Below are positions 8,244-17,502 of a stretch of DNA of 20,426 bases, in pieces (positions within the stretch are counted from its first letter, which is position 1; every line of letters starts with the position of its first letter). The translations under genes and the position numbers were made by a program. The stretch is from Pleurotus djamor (lineage: Eukaryota; Basidiomycota; Agaricomycetes; Agaricales; Pleurotaceae), in NCBI GenBank assembly GCA_029747585.1, contig JAPEVF010000798.1, forward strand, positions 1 through 20,426, written 5' to 3'. The notes under the pieces are model-generated. The model did no database searches. It was not told the origin of the DNA and saw nothing but the letters and a program-made list of their open reading frames with translations.

Positions 8244-10965
8244 ATGGGAACAACCAACGAAACTATGCGTCTCTGTATTGACGTGTTGCGGGAAACCTGG
8301 GATGAGTTTTACGCATCGGACGAGATCTACTGCCGCAATCAACTTCAGCTCTTGCAGTCGACCACCCCGGCTGCGGACTTCAGCCACGAAACGCCGTCGC
8401 AACAGCCCCCGTATACCGACATCAACGATACGTTGCAAGAAATTGTGATACCTGATTTTCTTGACTTTGGGCCAACATCGGCGTACGAGTCCTGCCTTCC
8501 GCTGGATGACAATCGGTATATCGGGGATGACCCGGAAGCCATGGAATTTTTTCCGTTTGCGGACGACCCCTCGTTCAATCTTGAAGCATATGCAGAGGAA
8601 TATAGACACGTTTTCCAATGGATGGAGTCGTCCTCGGACCCGGATCGTAAGTCTGTGTTTGTACAATAATTCATTTCACGATTCTCAAGGTTTCGCAGTC
8701 GAAGCTGTGACTCTTGAAGCTTCGCGGCGACTTCATGTAACCCACGGGATCTCCTTTGAACAGATTGACCGTGCCCAGATTTTTCCAAACCAGCTACGAG
8801 CGATTCAACCTGAATACGCCGAATTCGGCTTGCTCCACAAGTCAACGCAGAGGTAGGTCCTTGTTTACACGTAGACTGCGGGTTGCACTTTATAAAACAC
8901 CTCCCGTGAATATTTCCTTGCTTTATGAGTGGATTCTCCAGGAAATAGCCTTGCTCAGCCCACGAGATGGGAAGCAATGGCTTACATGAGAAACTGCGTA
9001 AAGAGGGACTGAGCTCTTTCTAGAGTGGGTTCTTACGGCGAGAGACTGCCAGCCTCCGGCGTACCCGCAGTGGCAGTATGCACCACTAACACTCTTTTCA
9101 GGGATTACCCCCAATTTCCGCTGTCACTGAGCCCATCAATGTTCTCTGAGTACTTTGACTCTCAGGACGTCACACCTAGAGCTACTTACAAGCAGAAATT
9201 GGTCCATGAGTTCTGTTTCCACCTCGACTGTATCGTTGGGTACTGCGACACGCATGGCACGCGCACAGCATTCCCCCAACGGCAAAACCCTACGGTAACA
9301 AACGAGGAGCTACGCCGTCGCTCTCAAAAATCGTGCGGCCCATCATGCTTTGTTCATTCTCTTCAGCTTCCTATCGCCTCTTGGGCCGAAGAAGACGTTG
9401 AGCTACTGGAGACGCTCTTGTGGCTGGAGCCTGATGCGCTGCCTTGTGACATCGCGGTCATTGTACGGAAGCCCTGTCGCGAGGTAAGTCATCGTGCTTT
9501 TACAATTTGGCGTGGTGAATTTCATATGTGTGTCAAGGTATTCAGCTATCGCCGCCAACAAGTCCGCGATGAGCATGTCCACCCGGAAGACAAGACAAAG
9601 CGTCGCGCGACCAGCAAAGTGATTTCCAGTACGCAGCCTGCTTTTGTCCCTCCATTGTCCCGCTGTCTAACTTCCTTTTGTCCTTTTGCGCAGGATGGCA
9701 GGAAAACACGCAGTATGCAGAGTTCGTCCCTCTCCGCGTTTGCATCCTCTACGTCCATCAGTTCGGCTCACCTTTTGTTCGTGTCCCAGAGAAATTGTCT
9801 GCGCTCACCTTGGAACCTGTTCCAAGGGCTGTCCATGCTTCGATGCCCGCGTGAATTGTCAACGACGTTGTGGTTGCGATAAGACATGTTAGTCCTTCAC
9901 CGCCGAGTCCCCCCTAACCCTGATCATCGGCGGCGTCTAGGTTCCTTAAGAATCCGCGGTTGTAAATGCAAGATAAAGATACGGCATCACGTTTCGGTCG
10001 AAGACGCCTGTTCCAACAACTCTTGCCCTTGTCGAATGGCGAATAGAGAGTGTGATCCGAAAGTTTGTTTGAACTGTCACACGAGGTGAGTGCCCGATCC
10101 TTGCTCGAGTACACAACTCATCTAACATGACTTCCGTAGATCTGAGTCTAGCTGTAAGTCTATCTGTATGAGATGAACCTCCCTGACCTACTGCTGGTCC
10201 TTAGCCGCGAAGCCCATCCCGTGTGTCAACAGGGCAGTCCAAAGCCGCTTCTCTAAGGTTAGGTAGACCATCTCAAGACGACGAGTGACACACTAATGTC
10301 CTTATTGGTGTGCTAGAAAATCGAAATCAGGCAGTCCGAATACGGCTTTGGTGCATTCCTCTGCGAAAGCGCGAAAAAAAAACGATTTGATCGTCGGTAC
10401 GTCTAGGACCGCCGCCCAAATCATCGTCCCCTGGTTATGATTTCCTTCTAGAATACGCTGGCGAAGTCATTTCGTCGTCGACGGCTATATCTCGAAGGTA
10501 TTGTACTTTCCACTTACAACGCCCCTTCGTATTCACGGAGTAATGCCGCCGATACTTCATGTCTATAGCGCGATTTACAACCACGTCCGTCGCAACTACC
10601 TTTTCGACGCCTTGGGCGGCGGCCGCAAGGTCATCGATGCATTCTTCCGCGGCAACGTCGCGAGGTTCATCAACCACCGCGAGGGAAAGCCTGCGAATAC
10701 ATTTGCGCGACGTACGCCCCTGCGCATACTTATACTTTGAATCGTGCTGACCCTTGTATAGCATTCTTGGTGAATGGGACGCCAAGGATCGGGATATATG
10801 CTAGTGAGCCTTTCGACTGTTCTATCGTACATGTACCTCCCGTCCGAGGAACGATATTCAACCCTCTTTATTTCTTGACTTTTAGACCGGCCGCTCCTGC
10901 CTCTGACGGAGCTCACTTTTGACTACGGCGATGTCTTTGTGTTCAACCCTACAAGCGCAGCGTAG
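8244..10965 (+). CDS. E(z)/EZH2-like histone H3K27 methyltransferase, frame-broken in this sequence
   Basis: Likely catalytic subunit of Polycomb repressive complex 2 (H3 Lys27 methylation, nucleus). Start ATG at 8244. Exons as I read them: 8244-8646, 8699-8852, 8949-9075, 9102-9483, 9538-9628, 9694-9887, 9941-10085, 10140-10153, 10205-10257, 10317-10396, 10452-10497, 10569-10711, 10762-10803, 10886-10965, about 650 codons. Blocks in family order: DVTPRATYKQKLVHEFC and HLDCIVGYCDTHG (from about 9168); a SANT-like segment WAEEDVELLETLLW...CREV (from 9382); a CXC Cys cluster (about 9780-10085, GCPCFDARVNC, GCKCK, CPCRMANRECDPKVCLNC); and SET (10317-10962) with YGFGAFL, EYAGEVIS, GNVARFINH, NGTPRIGIYA and ELTFDYGD. 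Breaks: stop TGA at 9010-9012, a shift inside the first half of CXC (about 9727-9790), and an A run of nine where eight keeps frame (10374-10382). Catalytic motifs are intact, so decay is recent or these are sequencing errors. Confidence 0.82.
9076..9101 (+). other. Candidate 26-nt intron in the E(z) gene
   Basis: GTATGC donor, CACTAAC branch-like site and TTTTCAG acceptor in only 26 nt. Removing it joins AYPQWQ in frame to DYPQFPLSLSPSMFSEYF. Retaining it moves the reading into an unrelated frame. All signals are textbook but the length is far below usual fungal introns, so it could also be a shrunken intron in a decaying gene or a coincidence. Confidence 0.45.
10140..10153 (+). other. Candidate 14-nt micro-exon in the E(z) gene
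   Basis: Flanked by introns 10086-10139 (GTGAGT...CTAAC...GTAG) and 10154-10204 (GTAAGT...CTTAG). Only with this 14-nt exon included does the CXC end (NCHTR) run in frame into PCVNRAVQSRFSK and the SET domain. Skipping it gives the wrong frame. Confidence 0.6.
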
Positions 10966-11466
10966 TGGGCGCGTAGCTTGAAGGATTGAGATCCGCTCGA
11001 CTCTGACCGCCGCTGGGGAATCAGATCCGTATGTCAGAGCCCTGCCGCCTGCTTTGACTGAGTAACTTTTCTTGTTGTCGTCTATCGTAGAGTACATTTT
11101 TAGCTAGAATTCAATGACACTTCGTTGGAATCTGGGGAGCATTGTGGCGCTCTCGCGGTATACTCTGGGTACTAGTATATGAGGTTGGGAACTAATGGAA
11201 AACCAAGTCTAACTCCTGGGGGAATACATAGTCTGAAGCACTTCGCCTTTCTCCCCTCGCGTCGCCTGCGTCAACGCCGAAACCGGGGACGAAACCTGCT
11301 TCCAGCCAGGTAGAGGACCAAGTTGATATTCTCTCTGGGGTGCCTCTGCCTCAATCTTACACCGATCAAGCTGAATCCCGCTCAGCTTCCCAACTGCCTC
11401 CTGCCTCAACGACGATTACCCAAAGTCCAGAAACTTGGATACGGCCGTTCAGTTAGGTAGTCAGGA
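10966..11466 (+). other. 3' flank of E(z), with a possible C-terminal tail exon at 11232-11456
   Basis: After the TAG at 10963 there is a plus-strand open stretch from 11232 to a stop at 11454-11456. It reads SEALRLSPLASPASTPKPG and then SQVEDQVDILSGVPLPQ, and its Ser/Pro/Thr/Gln-rich composition is typical of a disordered nuclear-protein tail. It follows a plausible acceptor (ACATAG, ending 11231) with a CTAAT/CTAAC-bearing upstream stretch. It may be a tail exon of the methyltransferase or a separate remnant. I could not connect it by a clean splice path. The rest of the interval shows nothing. Confidence 0.35.
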
Positions 11467-12961
11467 TTATGAAGGCGGTACATCAGTCGCTTCTTGAGCA
11501 GGAACGTTATATGCGTCGACCTCGGCTCTGAGATCGAAGTTGAGTGTGGAATGGTCGTTGAGGTTCGCGTTGTTGGGGCGGCAGTTTTCTTCAACATTCT
11601 CCGCGCACAATTCCGTGTTCCAATCGTCTTCTTGACACTCAGCCGGGAACTCATGGTATTCTTCATCCTCCTCGCTATCATCGTCGTCTTCGTACCTCTA
11701 CGCGAGGCTGTTCTCGCCGAGGTCTCTGGTCGCGACCGATGGTAGTAGTGGGCTATCATCATGATCAGCATACATATCACAAAGGGAGATCAAAGAACTT
11801 GCCTCGAATGAGATCTCTGAATATAGTCTTGAAGTGCTCCAGGGACTTGACTTCCCACCCTCGCGAGCCACATCCCCAAGATTCATGGCAAACCATGGAT
11901 ACAACAAGCGACGCAAAGAGAAGACCCGCGCATGGATGATCTTGGGGGAGATGCTTTCGCATATTCCGAAGGCCTTCAAAGGGGTGTAGCTTACGAACAA
12001 TAGATGATTTGAAGATGGGACGCCGGGTGAGGGGCGATCCTCTGACAGCGTAAACCATAGCTCCTCGCCCGATAGTTCCACGATAGCCATACAAGGGCTC
12101 ATCGCCGCAGATGCAATAGCCAGTATCAGAAGGGGATGGAGTCTTGATACTCTTGGAGACAATGATATCGGTACCGTCGTAAAATTTCTTGGGAACAAAC
12201 GGCTCAAGCATAACCGGTTTGGTGAGGCTTGAACAAGGGGATATGACGAGAGGTTCTAAGCCAGTTTGGACAGGGGTGCAGCGCGTGTGCCCGGCGATGA
12301 GAGGCGCGAAGTAGGAAGGTTCTCCTCGCAGACAAATTTGAACGACTGCGTCTGGGTTGCTCCGAGACGGTCAGAGTACCAATTAGTGATCTCATAGTCG
12401 TCAATGAAAAAGGCCGAACGTCCAGCGGCGAGCGCCGGCAGCAAGGGATTCCAGAGCGTACAGTGGCCAAACGGCGGCATCTGGATCCTGGGAGTCGAAA
12501 GTGGCTTGTCAAAGAGGGGGCGCTTGGTCGAAAGGGAAGGTTGGGTAAATCGGGCTGGGTCAGCTTCTTCTTCTTTTCCGCATCAGCGATAGTCGATAGC
12601 CTGTTGAAACAGCTCCTCGGTGTACTTGAGGATGGACTGGATGTCGGAGGTGGCGGCAGGGTTGGTCTGCGCTAAGGATACGGCGACTTGTAATGCGATC
12701 ATAGAAACAACCAACGGTCGCTGGTTATACGTCCGAGCTCTCATCGAGCCCGCTCGTCCCCCGTTTGCGGACGATGATACGGCGGTCGTCTCCGGACAGA
12801 TCCTTCCCAACTAAGTATTTGAGGCCAGCCATCCCAAAACCGCCGAAAGTTACGAGTCGAGCGCAAGTCATAAAATGAATGAACCGTTGAGTAGACACTG
12901 GCAGTGGCGTCGTTGAAACCAAGGGGCCAAGATCGGTGCGGGTATTTTCGGACAGGGTCAT
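11467..12961 (-). pseudogene. FunK1-family fungal protein kinase, decayed
   Basis: FunK1 kinases are a family expanded in basidiomycetes, with a divergent kinase core. Reading on the minus strand, recognised blocks are: FIDDYEITNWYSDRLGATQT...SFKFV (12420-12330); FYDGTDIIVSKS, then GYRGTIGRGAMVYAVRG (about 12190-12035); EVKSLEHFKTIFRDLI (about 11850-11800); and the catalytic-loop equivalent TRDLGENSLA, followed at 11700-11698 by TAG and then, in the same frame, RYEDDDDSEEDEE. FunK1 members usually read HRDxSENNLMW here, so His has become Thr and a Trp codon has probably become the stop. A GC-AG intron of 50 nt (11802-11753, GCAAGT...GATAG) fits between FRDLI and AHYY. Frames also shift between the 12256 and 12211 blocks and again before TRDL. 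The N-terminal part (12961-12583) is only tentatively included. It is tail-to-tail with the methyltransferase. Confidence 0.7.
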
Positions 12962-13503
12962 TGCACGAAATGATCCTTGGAGTCTGGGGTAAGGTAAGGA
13001 CGACAGGAAAGAGCGGCCGGCACCTCACCTATAAAAGACTCTTTGCCTTGTGTATCGAGAGGTTAAAAGAGTGGAAAAGTGTGTGAGTACAGAGAACGGT
13101 ATACAGACAGCCGCGTTGGCCTGAACAGAGGAATCAAATGCCAGTTTGCAACGACGATACTACGACTCAACAAGCGTTGGGCCATGGAGAGGTAGAGCCA
13201 CGGCTCAATTGTGTCCTCTCCCCTGGAACCGCGGTCCATAAGGGGGCCAACACCGTAGTATCTGCAGACTTGGGCTCGTAAAGACGGTTCGGCTCCGGAG
13301 CTATAAGTATCGGGAATTGGTTTGGCTATGCTTGTCCCACCACGTGAGTTTTTTGGGCGATCGGCCTCGCCTTTCAACAAGGATCAACTACCTGCCTATA
13401 AGCTAATCCCGTACTGACGTGTATGGGAGCAACGGTAAGAAGGCTTGTTCTCAAACTTTTCCCAACCCAAGTCCCAACCTGAGTAAACCCAGAAACCACT
13501 TAG

Positions 13504-13562
13504 TATGGAAAGCCGGACTGGTCAGCTCAGAAATCGGACCAAAAACCATGGTTTTGAGACTC
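13504..13562 (+). repeat. Dispersed repeat, copy A
   Basis: A 26-nt block (13504-13529, beginning TATGGAAAGCCGGACTGG) is identical to the reverse complement of 15825-15850. It is followed by a second shared block, CCAAAAACCATGGTTTTGAG (from 13539), matching copy B with a few changes. Copy A lacks about 25 nt present in copy B between the two blocks. Confidence 0.8.
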
Positions 13563-14477
13563 AGGTCCAGGGTTGCTAGAGAAGGACCCTCGAAACTCAA
13601 GGCGTAGGCGACGGATTCACATGGATGCGCCTCGAATACGAGACACTCCATGTACTTCCTTTATCTCCTCCTACATANTTTTTTATGCTCCTTTGTAGCG
13701 CAAGTCAGCTCAATGCTGTGATAACACTTGCGCTGTTTCACCGTTGACATCGAGAATGCCCGACCAACGTCGATGTACGGATGTACCCATACACAGGAGG
13801 ACCTCCTGAGTCAGGGGTACAGGGCGTTTAGAGGGTTGGTGCGGCGTTGGTGCTGGGCGTAAGACGTGCTATGACAGTCAGGGGACACTTTATACTCTGC
13901 CTTCGCACTCTTACAAGGGACAATTTCTACCGTTCTCCTGTTTCTCTAACGCGTCGCGTCACCCACTCCATTAGAGCGCCTTTAGTTTGCCTTCACTTCT
14001 TAATTGTCGCGTCCAACGCCGGCGTTCGACGATCACATCATGGTCACACTGAAGAGCATAATACTCTATGACAAGATTCTCACCGCTCCTCTCTCTTGTT
14101 GTGCAGAAAAGCTATATTTGTTTGCGAATGCCCCGCTCACTACCCCTCGGGCTACTTGAACGCCATCGATTGTTGCCGTCAGAGCTACTTAAATTAGTGC
14201 TCAGACACCAGGTGAACACCGATGTCAAATGCGATACTTAGGTCGTGTTCAATCATCAATGAGGCACCTGGCCGCAAAGCATCTAAGCTTCAAGCAAGAT
14301 GGGACACATGTTGGAATTACGAACCCTTGCGAGCACCAAAAGGCTAGTTCTCCTAGCCACCCCTTTGTTTCTCCTTTCGAGTTCTGCCTTCGCGTTTCGT
14401 CTCTTTCATATGATTTCCTACTCGCGTGCCATTATCGATGGCCTTATATATTCTCGTAGGATTCGCTTTGACACCTC

Positions 14478-14643
14478 AGTATCGTTGACCCCGAACGAGT
14501 ACTGAAGTGAGCAAGTCTCTTAGTCTTTCTATCTATTCTCATACTTATGATGTACCTAGAGTTCGCTATTCTAACAGGTACATACCATCAATATATTAGT
14601 ATCGTTGACCCCGAACGAGTACTGAGAGTTCGCTATTCTAACA
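14478..14643 (+). repeat. Composite duplication A...B...AB
   Basis: A 28-nt segment (from AGTATCGTTGACCCCGAACG) occurs exactly at 14478-14505 and 14598-14625. A 19-nt segment (AGAGTTCGCTATTCTAACA) occurs exactly at 14558-14576 and 14625-14643. In the first set the two segments are 52 nt apart, and in the second they are fused, sharing one base. This pattern fits a template-switch or slippage event. Confidence 0.9.
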
Positions 14644-14660
14644 ACACACACACACACACA
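14644..14660 (+). repeat. AC microsatellite
   Basis: Uninterrupted ACAC run of 17 nt directly after the fused duplication copy. Confidence 0.9.
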
Positions 14661-15060
14661 GACTGGCTCCGAGTTGCATTATCCGTTCGCGCGGCGTTCG
14701 TAAATTTATCTCGCTACTCATCTCCTTTCTCAGTACTTTAATCATAACCTACTGGTACTCTCCATCGCACCGCTTCACCACTTTTATCATAATCAATTCC
14801 CAGACCATCAACACTGTCATGTGGTGGTTCAACTCTCCTTCCTACTAGGACTGCTCACGACTCACGAATCACCGATGCTTTTGGTCCCTCCTCCCGATTC
14901 CAACAGCTGCATTATTTGTTACCCGTGATTTCCGTCAGCATTGTCAGGATACTGTACGCTATTGGGACAATAGCCATTCGGCGTCTTGAGGCGTGAAGGC
15001 CGTGTACAGCATTATGCTGAACTAGGATCGGAAGGTACGAGATAAGGTCCGGGGGGGGGG

Positions 15061-15283
15061 ATCGAGCGCGAAGGGCAAGGCAGTCGTGAGAGTCATCGTG
15101 AAGGGATTAGAGTCTTGTAGATACGAGAATGTAGGCAGGATACTGGACGTATATGAGAGTTTCGAAGAGACGCGAAGTACGCGTGAAGGAATCGCAAAGG
15201 CAAAGAAGACGCACCGAGCTCGAAGGACAGCAAGGTCGTGGGAGTCGCCGCGAAGGGCTGAATCTCGTAGGTTTGAGAGCGAA
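15061..15283 (+). repeat. Imperfect direct repeat, about 70-nt units
   Basis: The stretch 15061-15131 (ATCGAGCGCGAAGGGCAAGG...) and the stretch 15213-15283 (ACCGAGCTCGAAGGACAGCA...) align over their length at roughly three matches in four, including TCGTGRGAGTC and GAAGGG blocks. The purine-rich sequence between them may hold a third, more degraded unit. Confidence 0.55.
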
Positions 15284-15689
15284 AGGGAGCTCTCATATGC
15301 TCAAGAGCCTTGAAGAAGGGAAGGAGCGCATACGCCGTGTTTAGGGGTGAGGGCAGCCAGGCTAGAGCAACCTCAGAGCACTCTGGTCACTTCCCCAGGT
15401 ATATCCCCCAGGTACTAAGCTTTCTCGGCGTTTACTTCTTTTGCTACCACACTCAGACAGCACTCTCCAGCAAATCAATCTCATGAACACTCCCCTTTCG
15501 CCTGCTGCGACCTCCTTCATCCTTCTCCCATCCTCCATCCCCTATCCCCTATCCCCTTGCCACTACTTTCACTTCGTCCGTTGTTGAAGCTTGAAGCTTG
15601 AAGACTTAGCTACGTATCGGAGACAGTACTCAGATGGTGTAATCCATACTTAAGTCTACTGGCCACGTCATAGAGCTTCCTTGTTTCTG

Positions 15690-15910
15690 AGGCGAGACCG
15701 TTAATGTTAGTGACCAAGCTTTTCCCCGACTTCGCTCTGTTCGGGGTCTCTCCTTGGCAAATGTATACCGGAGTCTCAAAAATGTGGTTTTTGGCTTCAA
15801 AGACGTCCTTTTTTGGCCAATCCTTGAGCTGACCAGTCCGGCTTTCCATAGCTTAGACCTGTTTCCATTTGCGTCCTTGACGGCAAACTTCCGAAAATCC
15901 TTCTCCATCC
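15690..15910 (-). repeat. Dispersed repeat, copy B (inverted relative to copy A)
   Basis: Contains the reverse complement of the 26-nt block of copy A at 15825-15850 and the second shared block at about 15778-15796. A minus-strand frame of 92 codons crosses it (15908-15630), but neither copy has a conserved protein motif. It is probably a fragment of a degraded transposable element of unknown type. Confidence 0.75.
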
Positions 15911-16323
15911 TTCTGGCGGAGGCTGTCTAATCTTCCCTTGCATGTTCGCTGTTTGCGTACCCTATGTTGCTGCTATTTTCCTCTTTGCTGCGATCATACA
16001 TGGACATTGTCGCGGGCTTTGCAGAGGGCTCTTTCAGCGGAATTTTAGTTCGTTACCCATTCGTCTAGAGCACCAATCCCTAAGCTTGTTCTTACCTATC
16101 GCTACGAATTGTCCTTGATATGTACTTTGCACGACAGCGGGCAGAATGCTATGAGACAGGGGCGGGTAATAACGAGGGGAACGGTATGACGGAAGCGTGG
16201 AACCATCGTGGAACGAACGTGAGATGATAGCGAGTCCGTAGGAGGGAACGTTAGAGAGAACACCGAGGAGTATATATATGAACATGTAACAAAACGCAGA
16301 GAAGGAATGGGCGAACGTCCATC

Positions 16324-16342
16324 GAAAATCACAGTGATTTTC
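16324..16342. repeat. Perfect 9-bp hairpin
   Basis: GAAAATCAC, one A, then GTGATTTTC. It is isolated, with no gene or T-run near enough to suggest a role. Confidence 0.6.
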
Positions 16343-17039
16343 AATAATGAATGAGCGGGAAACCTGAGTCTCAGGCGGTTCGATTCCGAGTCCTATATGG
16401 ACTCAAGCCACACCGAGTAAACTCAACAACAACAGCAATCCAAGTGGGCGTCAGTGACAGTGTCTCCATTCATGCGGGAGTGAACCTCATTCGCGTATAT
16501 TCGCCAATGCGACCACTTTCGTGATGCTGCGGAGGGTGCATAAGAGCAGCGAGAAGGGGACGGCTACCTACTGCTGCAACATGACAAATTGCAAGCGGGG
16601 ACCGTAGGCGCTGGATCCCGTTGCGGTTCACCCGATACTTATATATGATCCAATCCAGTTGGGCTATCTCGAGTTGGCTGCGCGTGTTCAAAGGTTCGTC
16701 TCGCAGCTGGGTCGNAAAAATTCAAATCTTGACGTATCTCCTTGTGAACTCGGGCGAAGACACCTCACGATATCGTGTGTAGTTTGATTTGAGTTCTGTC
16801 CCTAGACGTGCAGAGATAAAAAAAAAATGCATAGATAGGTCGGTGAGTACTCACTGAACCTTGCGAAGCTGACTTACATTTGACTCAGTGAACAGTAAGG
16901 ACCGTGTCCCTAGCGCTTGATTCATACCGTATTCGCTCGTTTCGTCAAGTCGGCGCGAGGAGGTGGTGGATGGGTCGAACATCAAGCAGCGGACCCAGCC
17001 CTTCGAAAACTCGGTCCAGGGACGTCAAAATATATACGA

Positions 17040-17502
17040 ACAAGTGTGTATCTTGATCGTGGCGCGTAGATTCGTGATTGGACGACAATTTGTCATTTTG
17101 GCATGGGTATGTGACGAATCTTCAAAGAAAATCTTGAAGACGGACGATTAGCCTCGTATCTACTCGACGGGACTGGATTCTTTCCATTCTCCTTTCAGGG
17201 CAATTGAAGACAACAATACAGACGATTGAGGCAGCGTGTGCTCAGTCGATTGCTACTGTCACTGAGATGTCACTAGAGCGGAGGCCATCAGGGAAGCCTT
17301 TCAAGATTTCGACCGTATTGCTCTCAAGTGCAACGCGCAATACGGACGAAACATGCAACTTGAGATGAATCTAGTCAGTGATCGTAAGGTCAAGAAATAT
17401 AAGCTCGTACCCCGCACCTCTAAAAAGCCCCTCGACCACGCTCGCTCAAGGCTGTCCCGTTGGAAGATTGTCGTGTGGTTCAACGCCGGATCCTATTCGT
17501 GA
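17040..17502 (+). pseudogene. Unidentified coding fragment with intron and frameshift
   Basis: I do not recognise the family. An upstream piece ends DWTTICHFGM at 17106. A 92-nt intron (17107-17198, GTATGT...TTTCAG) follows, and splicing continues in frame as GQLKTTIQTIEAACAQSIAT and VTEMSLE. Around 17264-17285 the coding-like reading moves to another frame, giving AEAIREAFQDFDRIALKCNA, YGRNMQLEMNLVSDRKVKKY and SRWKIVVWFNAGSYS, with stop TGA at 17500-17502. The amphipathic, charged sequence and matching splice signals look like a real gene remnant. No start or upstream exons could be traced. Confidence 0.4.

Larger units (their letters stand above)
12962..16899. other. Gene-poor region with repeats
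   Basis: Nearly 4 kb in which I cannot support a gene. A minus-strand frame at 13380-13063 (105 codons) lies just upstream of the kinase relic and shows no motif. One N is present at 13678 and another at 16715. A pyrimidine-rich tract runs from about 15430 to 15580, and a G run of nine or ten occurs near 15051. Individual repeats are listed separately. Confidence 0.5.

Noticed and set aside
8217..8666. 149-codon minus-strand frame
   Set aside because: It is a shadow of exon 1 of the methyltransferase, whose plus-strand frame is supported by splice continuity with the next exon.
8998..9019. A second possible 26-nt intron (GTAAAG...CTGAG...TCTAG, roughly 8998-9023) that might remove the TGA in E(z)
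   Set aside because: Removing it leaves the downstream block ELFLEWVLTARDCQ out of frame and soon reaches another stop, so an indel explains the break better.
13504..15850. Inverted repeat pair as termini of a single 2.3-kb transposon
   Set aside because: The shared blocks differ in length, no target duplication or transposase lies between them, and the unique interior looks unrelated.
16377..16387. Exact match to the tRNA B-box (GGTTCGATTCC)
   Set aside because: The T-stem pairs only three of five bases, no A-box or anticodon arm is found upstream at the right distance, and no acceptor stem can be made.
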